Origin: 66-474 sp035249465
GTDB lineage: Bacteria; Pseudomonadota; Gammaproteobacteria; Xanthomonadales; Rhodanobacteraceae
NCBI GenBank assembly: GCA_035249465.1
Contig: DATFGL010000181.1
Coordinates: 1 to 23,581 of the forward strand
Length of the DNA: 23,581 bases
Reading direction: 5' to 3'
The stretch's first letter is position 1, and each line of letters starts with the position of its first letter. Under the pieces are notes generated by a model. The model did not search any database and was not told the DNA's origin. It worked only from the letters and a program-made list of their open reading frames with translations. Positions 21,855-23,581 of the stretch are shown one piece after another. The position numbers and the translations under genes are program-made.

Positions 21855-22721
21855 TCATTGTGCGGTGAAATCGCCCTGGTACGCCGGCTTCAGGAATTTC
21901 GCGAAGGTGTTTGCCGGCACGTCCACCGATTGCGTGCCGTCGACGTAAGGCGCGACCTGGTACGGCGGGAAGATCAGCGTGATGCCGGGGCTGGGCGCGT
22001 CCTGCGCCGCGCCTGCCTGGACCACGAACACGGAATAGTTCACCGTGGTGGGCTTGGTGCCGCCGTCCAGCATCTGCAGCATGTTGGACTTCCATTCCCG
22101 GATCGCATCGGGGGAGCCTTCGCCCGGCTTGGGCGCGTTCGCCATCAGCTTCCTGAGCAGGGTGTCGTGCGCGAAATTGGCCAGCGCCCTGCGGGCGGCG
22201 TCGGGGTTCGTGAACAAGTCGTCCAGCGCGATCAATCTGCCGGTCTTGCGGTCGAACACGAACGTCGCCTGCACCGGATTCGGGTGCGCGCCGCCGGTAT
22301 CCGAGCTTCCGGATTCACGCACGCTGATGAACGCGGGTGTTTGCGCCGCGACCTTGAAATCCAGCAACAATTCGAGTTGCCGGTTGGCGAATTCCGGCAA
22401 GGTTTCCGGATCGGGCAAGGCTTGCACGAAATCGCGCTTGGCGTTGTCGGCGGTGGTGCGCATCGCCTCGGCCAGTGGCTTGGCAGCGGCGGGCAGCGTC
22501 GGCAAATTGATCGCGATCTTGTAGTGTTTGGTGACCGCGTGGTCTCCCGGTACGGGCGCGGTGCTGGCAGACGCAGGGGCGGGTGCCGTAGCCGGTGCGG
22601 GGATGACGGGTGCGGACGCACTGGCTGACAGCGCGGAAGCCGGTGCGGTCGCGGGCTGCTGTTGGCACGCGGCCAAAGCCATGGCGGCGAGGGCGACGCA
22701 GAGGGGCGTGGACGCTTTCAT
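21855..22721 (-). CDS. DUF3298 (RsiV-like) domain lipoprotein
   Basis: From ATG at 22721 the protein has 288 residues. The signal peptide ends in the lipobox ALAAC with Cys19, followed by an Ala/Pro/Ser-rich linker to about residue 60. The C-terminal part matches the DUF3298/RsiV layout: FVFDRKTGRLIALDDLFTN, and near the end ITLIFPPYQVAPYVDGTQSVDVP, where FxxYxVAPYxxG is the family hallmark. The Bacillus member RsiV is an anti-sigma factor that binds lysozyme; here no sigma factor gene is adjacent, so only a cell-envelope lipoprotein can be claimed. Two more ATG codons lie at 22739 and 22736; the first 15 coding bases are tandemly duplicated, and no start has a clear ribosome binding site. 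Confidence 0.8.
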   Translation of the reverse strand: MKASTPLCVALAAMALAACQQQPATAPASALSASASAPVIPAPATAPAPASASTAPVPGDHAVTKHYKIAINLPTLPAAAKPLAEAMRTTADNAKRDFVQALPDPETLPEFANRQLELLLDFKVAAQTPAFISVRESGSSDTGGAHPNPVQATFVFDRKTGRLIALDDLFTNPDAARRALANFAHDTLLRKLMANAPKPGEGSPDAIREWKSNMLQMLDGGTKPTTVNYSVFVVQAGAAQDAPSPGITLIFPPYQVAPYVDGTQSVDVPANTFAKFLKPAYQGDFTAQ

Positions 22722-22736
22722 CGTGGGCGCTTTCAT
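22707..22736 (-). repeat. 15-base tandem duplication over the start of the DUF3298 lipoprotein gene
   Basis: CGTGGACGCTTTCAT (22707-22721) is followed directly by CGTGGGCGCTTTCAT (22722-22736), 14 of 15 identical. On the minus strand this reads ATGAAAGCGYCCACG twice in frame, which creates a second start codon. The downstream start gives the more usual signal peptide length. Confidence 0.75.
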
Positions 22737-22815
22737 CATCGTGTTTCGCGGAGCGATGCGCGAGTCTAGGCGGCGGCGTGTTAAGCAATCGCTGGGGTGG
22801 CGCGGCCTGTGGCCT

Positions 22816-22821
22816 TATCAT
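22816..22821 (+). promoter_or_regulatory. Possible -10 element of dusA (leaderless)
   Basis: TATCAT ends six bases before the ATG at 22828, so transcription would begin on the start codon. No ribosome binding site is present at a workable distance. No clear -35 was found. Confidence 0.3.
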
Positions 22822-22827
22822 TGGGGC

Positions 22828-22884
22828 ATGCAATCGACGAACGCGAACACGTGGCGCCTGTGCGTTGCGCCCATGATGGATCGG
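22828..22884 (+). pseudogene. dusA: 5' end of tRNA-dihydrouridine synthase A, cut off by an inserted element
   Basis: The first codons give MQSTNANTWRLCVAPMMDR. W-x-L-x-VAPMMD is the N-terminal strand and active-site start of DusA, which in other bacteria continues W-T-D-x-H-C-R. Here, after Asp18 (22879-22881), the codons become CGG CTC TAT, and the match to DusA ends. The frame stays open to 23049 but the remaining residues are unrelated and antisense to a phage-type gene. DusA reduces specific uridines in the tRNA D-loop. This is inferred to be the chromosomal remnant left by integration of a mobile element at the start of dusA, a known target of a family of dusA-specific integrases. A restored dusA frame at the far end of the element lies outside the window, if it exists. 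Confidence 0.65.
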
Positions 22885-22890
22885 CTCTAT
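22866..22890. other. Putative attachment-site junction in dusA
   Basis: The dusA-like sequence ends around 22882-22885, within GCGCCCATGATGGATCGG. The sequence just beyond (CTCTATAGCTATATTCTA) is AT-rich, unlike the host DNA. The crossover core should lie within the shared dusA part; its exact limits need the other junction. Confidence 0.5.
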
Positions 22891-22899
22891 AGCTATATT

Positions 22900-23118
22900 C
22901 TACGCGGCTTCCGCGCTTGGTGGTACATCCTTGGCACGGTCAAGATAATTCCCGACGTCTTCAATGTGCCACAAGCCCGGCTCGCGCGGGCGCGGGAAGT
23001 TTCCGGATGCAACGCGGTTGAGTACCGTCTTGGGCTTCACGCGCAATAGGTCCGCGACCTGACCGACATCGATCAGCGGGGTCTCGAATTTCCCGAATAG
23101 CCAGAACTCGGATTTCAT
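22900..23118 (-). CDS. Small HTH protein, PrtN-like activator or excisionase
   Basis: The 72-residue protein begins MKSEFWLFGKFETPLIDVGQ. It then has a helix-turn-helix type segment, VADLLRVKPKTVLNRVASGNFPRP, and ends with WHIEDVGNYLDRAK. This layout (FxTPxIxVxxVAxxLxVxxKTxxNRVxxGxxPxP, then HxxDVxxYLD) resembles the pyocin activator PrtN family and also small MerR-like excisionases. Both are DNA-binding proteins found near the ends of prophages. The start is ATG at 23118 with GGTGAG three bases upstream on the minus strand; a TTG at 23157 could extend it by 13 residues. It is the gene closest to the dusA junction, where an excisionase or element regulator would be expected. The choice between these roles is open. 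Confidence 0.6.
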   Translation of the reverse strand: MKSEFWLFGKFETPLIDVGQVADLLRVKPKTVLNRVASGNFPRPREPGLWHIEDVGNYLDRAKDVPPSAEAA

Positions 23119-23190
23119 ACGCTCACCATTTGGCGCTTGCGCTGCGGCAACCCGCAAAGGTTCCGCATCTCCGCGCGAGAGAGGCGCACC

Positions 23191-23565
23191 TCAGCCATCG
23201 GAATCTTCCACGACAAGGCGCACGCGCTTGCCGATCCATTTCGCTGGCATAGTTTCCAAGATTTTCCCGTAGCGCACTCCAATGTGGACCTCTTTCACGT
23301 CCGCCTGCGGTGCACCTTCCAACCGTTCCCTGATCACCGCCAGTTCAGCCTCGGCGCGCTCGGCACGTTCCCGCATCGCTGTGTACTTTGCGATGTATGT
23401 CTCATGTCCTAGTCTTTCTGCATTCAGACCTCCGTTCAGACGCAGCAGTTCGGCGCGGATTACTCCCCATTGCGTCGTCTGGCTATGCCATGTTTCCGGC
23501 AGGTCGCGGTCGCATACTTCGAGCGCCATTCGCACTTCCGGCCGCAGGGTGTTGAGGTCAATCAT
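23191..23565 (-). CDS. Hypothetical protein, phage/island type, with central coiled coil
   Basis: I do not recognise this 124-residue protein. It begins MIDLNTLRPEVRMALEVCDRDLP. It has a predicted coiled coil at about 55-88 (YIAKYTAMRERAERAEAELAVIRERLE), then a mixed C-terminus, HIGVRYGKILETMPAKWIGKRVRLVVEDS, that looks beta-rich. There is no signal peptide or membrane segment. The start has AGGAG seven to eight bases upstream on the minus strand. It precedes the PrtN-like gene by 72 bases in the same direction, and both are likely expressed together from a promoter outside the window. Codon use and GC are less extreme than in the host genes. Confidence 0.65.
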   Translation of the reverse strand: MIDLNTLRPEVRMALEVCDRDLPETWHSQTTQWGVIRAELLRLNGGLNAERLGHETYIAKYTAMRERAERAEAELAVIRERLEGAPQADVKEVHIGVRYGKILETMPAKWIGKRVRLVVEDSDG

Positions 23566-23581
23566 TGGATTTCTCCTCGGC

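Larger units (their letters stand above)
22885..23581. mobile_element. Edge of an integrative element or prophage inserted in dusA (partial)
   Basis: From the dusA junction to the window end the DNA is less GC-rich than its surroundings and holds two small minus-strand genes of phage type: a short winged-helix/HTH regulator and a coiled-coil hypothetical protein. No integrase gene is in view. The element continues past the window, so its class and size are unknown. Confidence 0.6.

Noticed and set aside
22885..23049. Continuation of the dusA frame to the stop at 23047-23049 as a real short protein
   Set aside because: After Asp18 the residues no longer resemble DusA and are antisense to the PrtN-like gene.
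1..23581. CRISPR arrays, tRNA or rRNA genes, toxin-antitoxin pairs, insertion sequences with transposases
   Set aside because: None seen: no regularly spaced repeats, no cloverleaf with the conserved TTCRA loop, and no transposase-like protein in any frame.

Overview
The window is high-GC DNA, densely coding on both strands, from a gammaproteobacterium. It most likely belongs to the Xanthomonadales (Lysobacterales), perhaps Rhodanobacteraceae or a relative. This rests on the type II secretion order K-L-M-N-D, which matches the Xanthomonas xps cluster, on a GTAGGAGCGGC palindromic repeat typical of that order, and on the gene content. No rRNA, tRNA or CRISPR array was seen.

Layout. (1) 1-5380, plus strand: the distal end of a type II secretion operon (gspK 3' end, gspL, gspM, gspN, gspD) with overlapping starts and stops up to gspN. 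The secretin GspD carries an extra C-terminal SPOR domain. (2) 5471-6909, plus strand: a family 2 glycosyltransferase and a peptide deformylase. (3) 7004-9919, minus strand: valyl-tRNA synthetase, which contains a translated intergenic-type palindromic repeat and ends inside a second, different repeat. (4) 10079-12129, plus strand: a two-gene unit of 3-hydroxybutyrate dehydrogenase and a patatin-like hydrolase. (5) 12283-18078, minus strand: the rod-shape cluster mreB-mreC-mreD-mrdA-rodA. mreC through rodA are tightly packed; mreB is set apart by a 229-base gap holding palindromic repeats. (6) 18278-19878, plus strand: a PfkB-family (adenosine kinase-like) sugar/nucleoside kinase and a small exported protein of unknown function. 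(7) 19957-22721, minus strand: an exported DUF885 metallopeptidase-like protein and a DUF3298 lipoprotein. (8) 22828-23581: the first 19 codons of dusA on the plus strand, then foreign-looking, less GC-rich DNA with two phage-type minus-strand genes. This looks like the edge of an integrative element inserted in dusA.

The genes are mostly housekeeping: protein secretion, envelope and wall synthesis, translation. The most notable points are the secretin-SPOR fusion, the palindromic repeat inside the valS reading frame, and the integrative element at dusA. Gene identities come from motif recognition and remembered family knowledge; no database search was run.
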